Source: Guadua angustifolia (lineage: Eukaryota > Streptophyta > Magnoliopsida > Poales > Poaceae). From it: a DNA stretch of 64,000 bases. Positions 12,125 to 22,950 of the stretch are shown in pieces. How positions within the stretch are numbered: position 1 is the stretch's first letter; each line of letters opens with the position of its first letter. The notes beneath the pieces were generated by a model, which made no database searches, had not been told where the DNA came from, and saw only the letters and a list, made by a program, of their open reading frames with translations. Location of the stretch: the NCBI GenBank assembly GCA_036346375.1, contig CM070511.1, forward strand, positions 7,812,001 to 7,876,000. Direction: 5' to 3'. The position numbers were made by a program, and so were the translations under genes.

Positions 12125-12278
12125 CAGTTCGACAGTCCGAGCTCAAGTTCGATAGTCCGAACCCATTAGATATGGCTAACAGAGAGACCCAGCTCGAATA
12201 TCCGAAAATATGTTCGGATAGTCCGAACTCACTTCGATAGTCCGAGTCCATCTTCGGATAGTCCGAACTCGCACTGAG
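12125..12278. repeat. Palindrome cluster 2 (TTCGGATAGTCCGAA type)
   Basis: About six copies of the same palindrome (TTCGACAGTCCGAG, TTCGATAGTCCGAA, TTCGGATAGTCCGAA). In the minus direction of the LTR the cluster is directly upstream of the TATA box at 12086-12077, i.e. in the proximal promoter. Confidence 0.85.
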
Positions 12279-14464
12279 CAGCCTGACTAAAACGAGCATA
12301 ACTTTTGACTCGGACTGGATTTAAGTGATTTTGGACTCTATTGAAAGCTAAGAACAAGGGCTACACAACTAACAAGGTCTCACTACTCAAATCTCAAAGG
12401 ATAAATCCAGATTTCACAAAGAATCCAAGAGAGACCTACAATTCTCACTTTTCGGCACCACCAACACCACTCTTTCTCTAAGTTTCACAAGGATGAATCA
12501 CTTGAGCACTTGACACATCTAAAAGTCATTGACGCTGCATCCTCTTAATAGTACGGCAATCCTTAGACTCAAATTAAATCAAAGATAATACAAGTCTTAC
12601 ATTCAATCCGCGATGCCGCCTTTCTCCGTGGATGCAATGTGCATGATGTCTTTACCTAAAATGATTGATGACATCTTCGCCTTTGTCCAACTTGACTCGA
12701 TTCACCTCATGAGACTCTTGTCCCATCGACCTTGACTTGATCATCCTCTCTCGACGATCTCCACGCCAAGTCGATCTTGACTTAGTCCTCAACTCTTGGT
12801 GACACCGCCTTGTTGACCTCGCTTAACGGTCATCCTTCAAGATACCTTGGTCATCATGCACACACGGACCTAATTCTTTCCAAACCACTCATGAAAAGCA
12901 TTAGTCCCAAAAGCTCAATAGATATGAATAAATTGATATTTGTGAGCGTTGATTACCACAAGTGTTTCATATAAAAGGCACAACATAAATGGAAACACTT
13001 GACATAAGAAATGTTTCTACTAAGTGCATCATGATGAATATGTAATTTATCTATATGCACTAGAGAGATAATTGCCGATATGATGAATCGCTTAAATCAT
13101 GGCAAGGATCACGGTCTTTACTTAAATGAAGCACATGATAGAATATACACTAATTGTACATGTGCAACTAATATTTGGAATAAGAGTAAATATGTGATCC
13201 AACACTAGATTAAACTCCATTAAGAGAATTGCATGAGAAGATATACAACTAAAACATGCATGCACCAAGTCAATCTATAGCAATATGAAGTTTAACTCTA
13301 GTTAATACATGCATACTAAAAGCAAAACACATAATGAACTCAAATGAATATATATGCACAAATAAATATGACATGAACCAATGTGCATATATATAATCAA
13401 CATGCTACTTGGAGTTCACTATGCATTTGCACAAAAGGAATGCAATAACAAATATAGAAAAGATACCAAAATTTCATACCTTATCTTTGCTTAACCATCC
13501 CACTTGATTTTCCTCTAAATAGATGAGACTGATACTCAACTAGGCAATAACACGTTAGTCTCATAGCAATATAATCATATTAGAGGTTTGTCATTTGTTA
13601 AGCACTAAGTTAAGCATTTACTCAATTACCTAGATTGTCATTATATGCGTTTGTCATTAATCACCAAAATAACATAAGTGCCTAGATGCACTTTCACCGT
13701 CTCGACCATCACAGCTCATACGGCGGTCAAGTTCTTCCGCCTGTTCGTGGTCACCAGGTATGGGGTTCCATGTAAAATCATTACTGACAATGGAACTCAA
13801 TTTACCAGTGAACTGTTCCAGGAATACTGCGAAGACATTGGCACCAAAGTATGCTATGCTTCGGTGGCCCACCCGCAGAGCAATGGAGCAGTGGAACGCG
13901 CCAACGGACAAATCGTTCAAGGCGTCAAAAAGCGAGTGTCAGATGAGCTCGAACGACACGGCCAGATCTGGGTGGATGAACTTCGCACCGTCCTATGGTC
14001 TATTCGTACCACAGTCAACCGAGCAATAGGGTCCAACCCTTCAGGCTCATGTTGGCACTGCGGGCCGCCCCGCCTCCCCGAGGTCACGCTTAGGCTCCCT
14101 CAGGTCGCCTTGGTCGATCAGATCGACCTCGAGCAAGAACGGTCCCTTGACCTTACCCTGGCGGAAGAAGTAAGATGTCGTGCACTGCTACGATCGACGC
14201 ACTACCTGCAAGCTCTTCGTAGACATGCATCTCTATCGGTACGACCTAGGGAGCTCCTTATTGGGGACTTAGCCCTAACACGGATTCAGGCTCCATCCAA
14301 CACCAACAAGTTATCCCCGCGGTGGGAGGGCCCCTATAGAGTTGTTTCAACAGATTACACGGGGGCTTACCGGCTAGCGTTGCCCGATGGCAGAGAGCTC
14401 TCTAGCTCGTGGAATATTGATCAGCTTCGAAAATTCTATGTGTAACCCTTTTACCTAAATTTTC

Positions 14465-14470
14465 AATAAA
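14465..14470 (+). terminator. Poly(A) signal after T1 integrase
   Basis: AATAAA 19 bases after the integrase stop, in TTTTCAATAAAGTTC. The same signal in the same place follows the integrase of element T2 (minus strand, 51837-51832), so it appears conserved in the family. The antisense ORF converges on it. Confidence 0.5.
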
Positions 14471-14775
14471 GTTCTTGTTCAATTGTCATAATTGGTCTTT
14501 GCGCACTTTTTTCGTTATGTATTGTGTTAGATCGAGATCGGGGCCTCTTTGAGTTCGACCTATGGACGAGCGTGTTTGCTCCTTGCCCGGGTATCAGGGC
14601 CTTAAACTTCACCCCCAGGGGTCGAGCTACTTGTGTTCGAACTCTTCAAGATCAAAGCTCCCCTGCGCTGTGGTTCGAACTATGTCCGTGATCGGGTGCA
14701 ACGAGCAAGGCGCAAGTCATTGTCGTGACTCCAAAGCCTTGCCCTAGGAACGATCCTAACACTACTTGATCCTAA

Positions 14776-15070
14776 GGCCTGCTTGGCGAGCTCGCTCCCG
14801 GCCCGCAGAGTGAATCAGGAGCTCGCCAAACAAATAGCTTTTCTAATAATCGCTCCTGTGGTGATTCCGTGAAGTGATTCTCGAAATGAACTAGGGCTAG
14901 GAGCTGAAAAAGTCGCTTTCTTGATTCACTCACAACAAAGAGTCGGGTTTCTCCATAGAGTTTATCCTATGGATTAGTTAGAGAATCACTTTCAGCGACA
15001 GAATCACTTCTCTCGGAGAATCACTTCTAACAGAGAATCAGAATCAGAGGGAGCTCTACCAAACAGGCCC
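14776..15070. mobile_element. Tourist-like MITE
   Basis: 295 bp with imperfect terminal inverted repeats: GGCCTGCTTGGCGAGCTC on the left and, on the right, the reverse of GGGCCTGTTTGGTAGAGCTC. Flanked by TAA (14773-14775 and 15071-15073), the 3-base target duplication of PIF/Harbinger-derived Tourist elements. No coding capacity. It lies in the spacer between T1 integrase and the antisense ORF. Confidence 0.75.
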
Positions 15071-15342
15071 TAAGTGTTTCCTCGTGCGACCATGTTATGC
15101 TCCCTGTGGGCCTTTTTCGATCTTTCAGGTCTCGGTCTCTGTAGAATTTCAAACTTATACCAAGGCGGCGTTGTTTCGACCTTGAGCCCAACGGGGGCTA
15201 GACGAGATATACCATGGACAGAAAAGGCTAAATGCACGATTAAGAAAAATCTTTCGATCAAGCAAAACAAGACATTGAGCTGTCCTTGCAATAAATCTTT
15301 TTGGTTTTACAAAAGTCTTGCTTACAAGAAATCTAGCCCCAT

Positions 15343-17569
15343 TTACAGGTCAGCCATCTCACTAGCAAGCTTCTCCTGCTCGAGCTCAGCGACCTTGGCC
15401 CTTAGGGTCGAGAGCTCGCCTTGAAGTCGGAGGGCTTCGGTAGAGGCCTCGGCGGCGCGGCGGCGCTCCTCTTGAAGTTGGACCAAGGCGCTCTTGGCCG
15501 CCTTGCTTGCCCGACCCAGCTTCTCCTTGAGCTCTTTCACTTTGGCCTCGAGCTCGGGGGAGGCCCTCGACGAGACGACTGCCTGGTCCGCGACGGTCTT
15601 GTTTCGTTCTTCGGCTTTGGCTCGCTCAGCTTCAAGCGCCTTGGCTGACTCGGCGCCGTCTCGGCGGCTTTGTACGCATGGTCCCGCCCGAGGTGATGGC
15701 CGCGGCCCACGGCCTTATGAGTGGCCTCGAGCGCCTTCACCACCTCGCGGAGGCCGGCGATCTCCTTGGAGTCTTCTGCCGCCTTTTGTGTGTCCTCCTC
15801 CCGCTCGGCTTGCAGGTCCTCCACGAGCTTAGAGCGCATCGTCAATGCGTCCTCCAACACATCGAGCAAGGCTCTCAGCGCGTCGGAGTGCGTTTGAAGA
15901 CCTTGCAGCCCTTGGGAGACGGAGTCGATGGCCTGTGGGGGTCAAAGGATCAACACGGTACACGCCAGAGGAGCGGTAGAGAACAAGGAAAATGGTAAAA
16001 CTCGAGCTAAAGGTTTGAGAAAAACTCATGTACCTGGGCGAGACGGCCCTCGAAGGCCACACGGGAGTATGCGGCGAACTGCTGCCCGACGTTCTAGGGG
16101 CGGTGTCACCCACTGCTGCCACTGGGTCTTCGGGGGTGAGGTCTTCGGGCGCTCCGTCGTGGGTGGCCGCGCGTCGAGCTCCCTCCTCGACGGGGCTCGA
16201 CTCACCCTCACGCCTGTCCCTGGTGGAGGTTTGCCTCCGCACCGAGGGTCTCGCCCTCCTCTCTGCGGTGTTCTTGGCTCGCCCGCAGCTGGCCTCTGCG
16301 CCGCCTGCGCAGGGCGCCTTCATGATCGGCGGCTTGGGGAGCCATGACCGCCACGATCGGGGCATCCTCGGCGGTCGTGGCAAGGGCGCCTCCGTCGCCA
16401 TCTTCTTCGGCGACCTCGGGCGGGTCGACGTCATCGTCGGTGTCTACCTCGCCGGTGCCGTAGTCCTCGCTGGTCGCGGGGAGGAGCTCTTCCTCGTCCG
16501 GGTCATCGAGCCCTTGGTCGAACTCGCCGGCCGGAGCCTGGCTCCGGGGGCTCGAGGGACCGTCGTCCGGGCCGAGGGTCGGCAGGGCGCCAGCACGTAA
16601 TCTGCCTCTTCTTCCTCATTGGACCCGGACTCGCCCTGGACAATAGTCATTATCAATACGGGCAGGTGTTGAGCTCGAACGCTCAAGGTCTGCGATTAAG
16701 AGCCACTACTAAGCTAAAAAGTTACAATGAGGGCTGAGCAAATGAAGGGCGCGAAATCTACCTGGGTCAAAGTCTCCGTTTCGCAGAGGTGGCGAAGACC
16801 CTAACCTCCCGAGGTCGAGGGGGCGCTCCTCTTCCGGATCCCCCCGGTCTGGGACCTTAAAGCCAGCAATGGCTCTAAGTCCCCCGCGGCAGAAGTCTCA
16901 GGGCACCCCTCTTGGGACCTTTGGGCCGCTTGAGAGCTCAAAGACCTGGTGGTGGCCGCCGCGCTCACCTGCTGCAAGAAAGACATGTTAGAAGATGGAG
17001 AAGTGTAAGAATAAGCTCAGGGGCTCGACCATGGGAGTCCTTACCATTGCGCGGTCGGGTCATTCAACGTGAGGCTTCTTAGCCTCACTTGCCGTCCTCT
17101 TGCTCTTGCCCGAGGGCATGTCAAGCTTCCTCTTCCCTTCTTGCTCTTGCCCCCGGGACATCGAGGTATAGTCGGGTCTTTCATCCTGGCGCACTAAGGA
17201 CTCTTTGGCCATTGCAAGCAGCGTAATAGAGTGAAGAATCGAAGAAGAGCGAGGGGTGGGAAAGATTCCAAGGAACCCCTCGCACATATGTGAGAAGATA
17301 GAAAGGAGGAGGATGGAGTTGACACCGATTGATGAGCTCTATCTCATCTTAGGGAAGGCCCATGGATTCCCGCCCGGCAAGGATAGTCGCTATGAAGTCG
17401 CGAGGGTCTCCAAGGTGTCCGCAGTCAAGAGAGGATGGAGTAGTGCTATCTCGGTGCGATACGAGTCGCTCGCCGTGTCCCCGATGCGGTTCGCCTCGCT
17501 GCCGTGCAACCGCCACATCGCCAGTCAAGTAGCCCTGTGCTCGAGCTCCTTCATCCTCGCCTGCGACAT
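15343..17569 (-). pseudogene. Antisense accessory ORF of element T1
   Basis: On the strand opposite to gag-pol, between integrase and 3' LTR. The likely start at 17569 gives MSQARMKELEHRATWLA; NSILLLSIFSHMCEGFLGI (about 17312-17255) belongs to the 'putative gypsy type transposon' domain annotated in grass genomes (PF04195). Downstream are a basic segment, an acidic segment (GESGSNEEEEADY, about 16640-16600), a Pro/Ala-rich stretch, and a coiled-coil C-terminus (about 15870-15343, ending ELEQEKLASEMADL at the stop 15343). Frame breaks may include introns: T2 has splice-like junctions at matching points. The same protein layout is on the plus strand at 35657-41696. Molecular function unknown. 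Confidence 0.7.
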
Positions 17570-17999
17570 GGTGCTTCTTCCGAGCTTTGCCATGGCGGCA
17601 GCTATCAAGCTTGGTCGAGGAAGGGAGAGTTGCATGAGCAAAAGGCTAGGGGTCAAAGAGCGCAAGGAAGTCGGGAGTTCTTTTTTCGAAGGTTGCAGAA
17701 GGCTTGGGCTTATAGGCTCAGGTCGTGGCCAATTTTTAGACCAAGGCGCCTCAGAAGTTGTGCCGAAGATGATTTGACAAGCGCAATTAAGGATCGGGCG
17801 GCGGTTTCAAGGCGTCGCAGGCACTCCCACTAACCGATCGGATCTGTACTAGCATCGTGAAGTCCAAGGGGCGCCAGGTGTCTTGAAGCCGAAGTCTTTC
17901 CTGGTGATCCCCGCCCGACCTCGACCGAAGGACCAAGGAGTCCGGAGGTCTGTTCCCAATGACTGCAGGCTCGAGGTCGATCCAGGTGTCCTCCTCGAC

Positions 18000-18019
18000 C
18001 TTGAGCCTGGGGGGCTAGC
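18000..18019 (+). other. Polypurine tract of element T1
   Basis: TTGAGCCTGGGGGGCTAGC immediately precedes the 3' LTR. The same block, reversed, abuts the LTR of T2 at 35196-35214. This is where plus-strand DNA synthesis would be primed. Confidence 0.7.
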
Positions 18020-18674
18020 TGACGAGGACTGAAAAATCTCTGACAAGTCAATGCACAGTCAACAGGGGTCCCTAGCTCGGGGCGATACGACAAGGGGGTC
18101 TCGACCAAGATCTAAGCAACGCTGGAACCCACGCGACCTCAAGCTCGGGCGGTAGTGGATTCCGTCCCCGCTCAACCTCAACCTTGGTTCGAAGGAGTGC
18201 GCTTACTCGGCGGTTACCAGGACCTGGGTAATGGCATCAAGGTAGGCGTGGGCGGCATTTTCGGGGCAGTTACAGACTTACAGCCCCCCTTCAATGCGCA
18301 CGAAGCCACTACCCCGGGAATCTCTCCTGTCCATTACAGGCAACATCCGGGATGATATAAGGCCTCGCAAGGCATGTGTACGAAAGAGAAGAACACCCCA
18401 GCAGTAGACCAGTAGACACAAACAGAGCACTCAAAGTTCAAGTTGTAATCCACCCTTTGTACTTACAGTTAGTGAATTCCTCCGCCTACGGAGAAGACTG
18501 GACGTAGAGCTATTACCCTCGAGGGGGCTCGAACCAGTATAATCCGCCATTCCCCCGCCACGACACCACGACCGACCTACATCCGCACCATTGTTGAGCG
18601 AAGCGCTTCTTGGGTCCCTCATTAACATCAACCCCCTCTTCACTTTTGCGGTCAGGCGATCCCGATCGTCGACA
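18020..18674 (+). repeat. 3' LTR of element T1
   Basis: Starts TGACGAGGACTG and ends CGATCGTCGACA; 655 bp. Partner of 4763-5403. Followed by the target duplication GTTGG and then by the continuing leader ORF of element B. Confidence 0.92.
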
Positions 18675-18800
18675 GTTGGCAACCGCACAAGATGCACACA
18701 TGAGAGACACTGTGGAGGAGTTGAATATGGTGTACAAAACCCTAAGAGTCACCGAGGAGGAGTTGTAGGACACTCACATTGCCTTCACGGAGAGGATCAT

Positions 18801-21800
18801 TGTCGGGACCCGAATCTACAAATCCGGACCCTCTGTGTATTCTGCACTAGTCCGGGATCACGCTAGTGCACATAGGCTAAACAGGGTTAAAGTACCACAA
18901 TCATACACAGCGAAATAATAATAAAGTACCTCAAACATGTATATAAAATGGTTGCACGACCTTATGGTCACCTTACAATAGTTTGCCACGCAGGCTTACA
19001 TTAGTCAAAGTATTAGGAAAATAACAGCGGAAAATAAAACATCATGGTGACCCAACACTTTGCCACAGGCAGCTGACAAGGCTTGCTCCCTAGTTCTCTG
19101 GCTCTTCGGCAAACTTCTCCTCCCAAGCACGTGTAGACTCCTCCTCTGGTATATTGTTGTTTGCAAGGGTGAGTACACACCGTACTCAACAAGTCATGCA
19201 CAAAATGCAGTTCTATTACTACATGCATGGCTTCTTACAAAGGAATGGTTCGATTGGGTATTTTGCATTGAATCAATATTTTAACTTATTATTTATTTGG
19301 ATAGAAAGCAGCAAAACCATATAAATATAATAGGTTTCTCAAATTGTTTTCCACATATTTTTGACACACAGTCCTCATTCAAATTTCACAATTATCCTGG
19401 CACAAAGCCACTCATTCCCATTTTATTTCAAAAATCTAACCCTTGACTGTAATCCCCGAGCTCTGTCCAATTCCGCGGACACGGCTATTCGAATAGTTTT
19501 GACACACTCTACAGAGGTTGTACACTTTACCCACAAGATACAGTCGCTCACCACACAGGTGATTGATCGTAACAAAGTTTTTTAGAAACTTCCATCTAAA
19601 TCTATAAACCTCTCCAATATTGCTTTCCCTATCACTTCCCTCACACAGAGCCGAAGTATAGAACAGGCGAACACTGTTGGATGGGTACCAAGCCATAGCA
19701 CAGGTACACTCCCCCACACAGTTATACCCTTGTGTAATTGTCGCCCCGAGGTATCAAAGGAAAGATGTTAGAACCTTACTAAACTAGGTCTGCCCCATAC
19801 TAGACATGTGGTTGTACGATTAACTCAGTTCAAAGGCTTGCAAGGTAAAGTCCTTAACTGACCAAGGCAAAGACTTCCTTCATCCAAAAATTTGGCACAT
19901 AGCCATCTCATTTGCCACACAAGCCCCCCCTTCTAGCACAAAGCCTCGGTCCACTTGCCTCAGTATAAATCATTTCTCACCACAAATTATCTTACGGTGC
20001 AACACATGCCAGTAACTCAACCTCCATGTAGAACCACACAGGTCTCCACATTTCAACGTCATTACCAACAACATTCCACCATTTACCAAAATACATTCAT
20101 TATTCCTTTAGTCAGTATTACTTTTGTATTTAAAAAGATTACTCACGATATATGCAAAGCTAAGCAACTATTCACGGTCTAGCCTCCCGTGTTGGCATAT
20201 CATTACATCCAACTAATATTATTACTTAGGGCAACAAATGAATCATGGCATACAAATATTAAAGTCAAGGTGGCAATAACAGATAGGTTGATTAACTAAT
20301 TTACCCAAATTAATTAAATCCATTTTTAATTAATTTAGCGCATAATTTGAATCAAAATACATTTTTAAAACTTAGGAGCAAAATGATCAATGCATAAATT
20401 GCCTTCAAACAACTATTGATCCTGATCTAAAGCTTGGTCTTGTGCTGAAAATTCTCCCTCGAAGCTTTCCGGCAAATCAACGTCTACTCGAAATAAATAA
20501 ATACACAATAAATATAATTTATAGAGAGTAAGATCAACTCTAAAAATTCCAAAAAATTCACAAATAAATAGATCTTGATTTTAAAAAATTTTAGAAATTG
20601 GAATCACCTCAATCGAAGTTAAAACGCAAAAGTTATAGCTTTTCAAAGTTTAAAATAAAATAAAAAGATTAAACCGAATTATACAAATTATTTTTCCATT
20701 GAAAAATCGATTTATTGCGTCAGTATTGCGTAAGCCGACACGCGGCAAGCTCTGGGACTGCCACGTAGACCCTGGTCTACGGACCTGGTCCACCGCGTGG
20801 CTTTGGTCCACCGTGGACTCGGTCCCACGTAATCTTGCCATCGACACATGGATTCACCGATGACGCCACGGATGACGCCAAGCATCCATCGGCTAGGACT
20901 GACAAGTGGGTCCCACAGATGACGTCAGCACTGACGTCATGGCGCATGGCACACAAAGACAACGCCGATTCTTACGAGCCACGCCAAGACGACACCGGAG
21001 CCACGTGATCCGAAATTCTAACCGTTGGATCGAAATACAATGGCCGGATGAATTCGACGCTTCGGATACAACGTGACATGCGGCGGAATCGTGATGGCTC
21101 GGTGCGCGGTGAAATCAGAACCGTTAATCCAAACTCCGACGGCCCAGATTGAATCTATCTTACGCATCGTGATCCGCTACGTGGCTACCCCGGTGCTCGA
21201 CGCGTGGACGCATCTGCACCGCACGACTGAAATCAAACGACCCAGATGGATTCAATCCTATGCAATGGATTACCCCTACATGGCATCACCCGGATCGCTA
21301 GATCTAGATCTAACGGTCTTCATCTAACCAAGTTGAAATACTGAGAAGGTTACGTGGACTCACCTCAACCGTTGGATGACGATCTAATGGTCGAGGAAGC
21401 TCGTGAGTTCCGGCGTTGGCGCGACGGGAAGAAGTGACCGGAGTTGAGGAAGACGATGAGGTCGATGACGTTTGGGGCTTCCTCTAGCGGAATGAAGTGA
21501 CCAGACGGGTGCGGCTCGTCGCGACGGACTCGGTTCTGGCCTCAACAGCGGCGGAGCGTTACCGACGGCGACGAACGGAAGCAAACATTCACGCGCAAAC
21601 GCACGGAACTACGGCGAGCTCTAGCGTCGGCTACGGCGATTCTCGGGAGGTGAGAGATGGGGCAAAATGTGCGGAAGGAAGTTCTCTACGAGATGCGCCA
21701 GGTAATGAAGGCGGAGAAAAGGTACGTCGGCGTTAATGGCGCGCGCAATCTCCGCCGTAGAATAGCGGCGGCGCATTATCGAAACGGTCGTGGCGACGTG

Positions 21801-22248
21801 GCACAATCTCATCCGCTCACGTATGGCATTTAATCGACGAGAATCAAACTCACGCAACGTGGCTTCATCTGGACCATCCGATTCAATCGAACGGTCACCA
21901 CACGCGGCGATTAGGGTTCGTCGGGCTGGGCCAATAGTGCGCACAGTAACAGGCTAGGCCCAAAACTGTTCACACGGTTTTTCTCGGTTTTTCGAATAAA
22001 AAATAATTCTAAGAATTCAATTAAATCATTTGAGGCATTTAAAATAGCAGAAAAATTCTAGAAAAATTCCATAAAATATTTTGGAACATTTTGGACTCAA
22101 ATAAAATAATTTCATTTGTATTTTGCAAAAACTTATTCGTTAATTAATTAATTTCCAAAGAAAGGTTAAATTCCATAAACTCCAATTAAATCCAAATAAA
22201 TTCTAAAATTCTCAAAAATTCAAAATAGCCAAATTTTGGGATGTTACA
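18801..22248 (-). repeat. Inverted solo LTR (3.4 kb) of the element B family
   Basis: The plus strand runs from TGTCGGGACCCG to GGGATGTTACA, 3448 bp, with exact target duplication ATCAT (18796-18800, 22249-22253). It has no internal domains and lies opposite to the element B it interrupts, but belongs to the same LTR family (compare 2666-4156, 52514-55586, 61312-64000). Three zones: a region with GAGTACACACC-type and CTCTACAGAGG landmarks, a GC-rich middle (about 20720-21950), and an AT-rich end. No substantial ORF is credible. Confidence 0.93.
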
Positions 22249-22756
22249 ATCATGGAACTAGAGGAGGCACTACAGGAGGGTGGCCAGGCTGCAGCAGCTC
22301 AGTAAGATGACGAGGACAAGGACTCGGAGGAGGTTGAGTTTGAGCTGGAGGAGCATGACGTGCACGTGGATGTGGAGGTTCTAGCTACTGGTCACTAGGA
22401 TCGGTTCTCACCTATGCTAGCCCACCCACTGGTGTATGTGTTGGGTCAGCCCGAGTTAGGGTGGTTGGATGAGTGAGAGGCTTAGTGTTGAGTTGAGACT
22501 CAAGTATTGAGTTGCGTCTTTAAATTAGTCTTTACCATTTTAGTAGTCGTTAAGTTTGTGTGTTTAGTTTGGTTTCTTTTTTTTTGCTAGGTATGTAGTA
22601 TGTATTGTATAGTCCATAGACTTTTGTAAGCAACCATATCAAGTATTAATAAAGATTGTTTTAGTTTTTGGGTTTAACCTGTCTTCCCTGCCTTAGAAAT
22701 TCTTGTATCTTATCTATGCTACATCTCTTTCCCCAAACCCAAGAAGCAATCAACAG

Positions 22757-22950
22757 ATGGTCAGCACTCGTGGTAACAACAGCACTTCAGGAAGTGGTCT
22801 TCACTCAAGTGACAACCTCAATGATGGAATACCACCACAACCATCGCTGCAATGGACATGCAAAATCTATGAGCTTTTTTTGCAGTGCAGACTCAACTTA
22901 CCCAAACGATCGGATATTTCTATACTCAGCATCTTAACCTTCTAGAGTTT
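22757..22950 (+). pseudogene. Start of the gag gene of element B
   Basis: ATG at 22757 opens MVSTRGNNSTSGSG, a typical beginning of chromovirus Gag. After a frame change near 22855 the sequence reads FFAVQTQLTQTIGYF and LLEFLPKGKES, the usual linker before the capsid domain. The frame is lost at about 22950, where similarity to the minus-strand mobile-domain ORF of element Y begins. Between the leader ORF stop (22476) and this ATG are about 280 bases with no coding signal. Confidence 0.5.

Larger units (their letters stand above)
11125..13696 (-). repeat. Copia-type solo LTR in T1 integrase
   Basis: 2572 bp with exact target duplication CCGTC (11120-11124, 13697-13701). The plus strand begins TGAAAGGACAGG then GCCTAGAGGGGGGGGTGAATAGG, the reverse of the 3' end of many grass copia LTRs, so its own direction is minus. 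A TATATA box at about 12077-12086 fits a minus-strand promoter. It holds two clusters of TCCGAA palindromes, listed separately. No coding domains, so it is a solo LTR; lineage assignment (SIRE/Maximus-like) is inference. Confidence 0.85.
10760..14445 (+). pseudogene. Integrase of element T1 (split by a copia-type solo LTR)
   Basis: Inserts element DNA into the host. The N-terminal zinc-binding part (about 10790-10990) is degraded. The catalytic core starts at about 11020 (WGLDILGPFPQATGG, first Asp). It is interrupted at 11124 by a solo LTR and resumes at 13702. IITDNGTQFTSELFQ (second Asp, about 13778) and HPQSNGAVERANG (Glu, about 13870-13908) complete the D,D(35)E set. The C-terminal region has LSPRWEGPYRVV and ends DQLRKFYV at 14442, stop 14443-14445. 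From 13702 on, the frame is open to the end. An AATAAA follows 19 bases later. Confidence 0.9.
4763..18674 (+). mobile_element. Tat-like Ty3/gypsy element T1, complete with two LTRs
   Basis: LTRs 4763-5403 and 18020-18674 flank primer site, gag, protease, RT/RNase H, integrase, an antisense ORF and a purine tract. The 5-base target duplication GTTGG is exact (4758-4762 and 18675-18679), and the leader ORF of element B continues on both sides. The order, with an extra antisense ORF between integrase and 3' LTR, is characteristic of the Tat lineage. The LTRs differ by roughly a tenth by eye, with substitutions as well as indels, so the insertion is not recent. It contains three further insertions. 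Confidence 0.93.
4336..22476 (+). pseudogene. Leader ORF (orf0-like) of element B, in three pieces
   Basis: An ORF lies between primer site and gag. Piece 1 (about 4336-4757) gives residues such as ELWKVLQVLGGFVRPLYKG and ends in KEEKDATTVHLAQL. After the T1 insertion it resumes at 18680 with ATAQDAHMRDTVEELNMVYK and TEEELQDTHIAFTERI (one in-frame stop). After the solo LTR it resumes at 22254 with MELEEALQEGGQAAAAQ and an acidic tail, ending at the TGA 22474-22476. The C-terminal half looks like an amphipathic, coiled-coil-prone segment followed by an acidic tail. I know of no assigned function; an extra orf0 before gag has been described for some rice gypsy elements (RIRE3/RIRE8 type). Frameshifts and stops make it a pseudogene. 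Confidence 0.6.
2666..22950 (+). mobile_element. Tekay/Del-like gypsy element B (old host element, interrupted)
   Basis: Plus-strand element in pieces: LTR remnant 2666-4156, iMet-type primer site 4161-4172, leader ORF 4336-4757, then element T1, leader ORF 18680-18800, then a solo LTR, leader ORF 22249-22476, a non-coding stretch, and a gag start at 22757. Exact target duplications of both inserts let the leader ORF be followed across the gaps. No pol follows: at about 22950 sequence of another element (Y) begins. LTR similarity to 18801-22248, 52514-55586 and 61312-64000 puts B in the same family as the chromovirus at the right end of the window. Confidence 0.75.
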
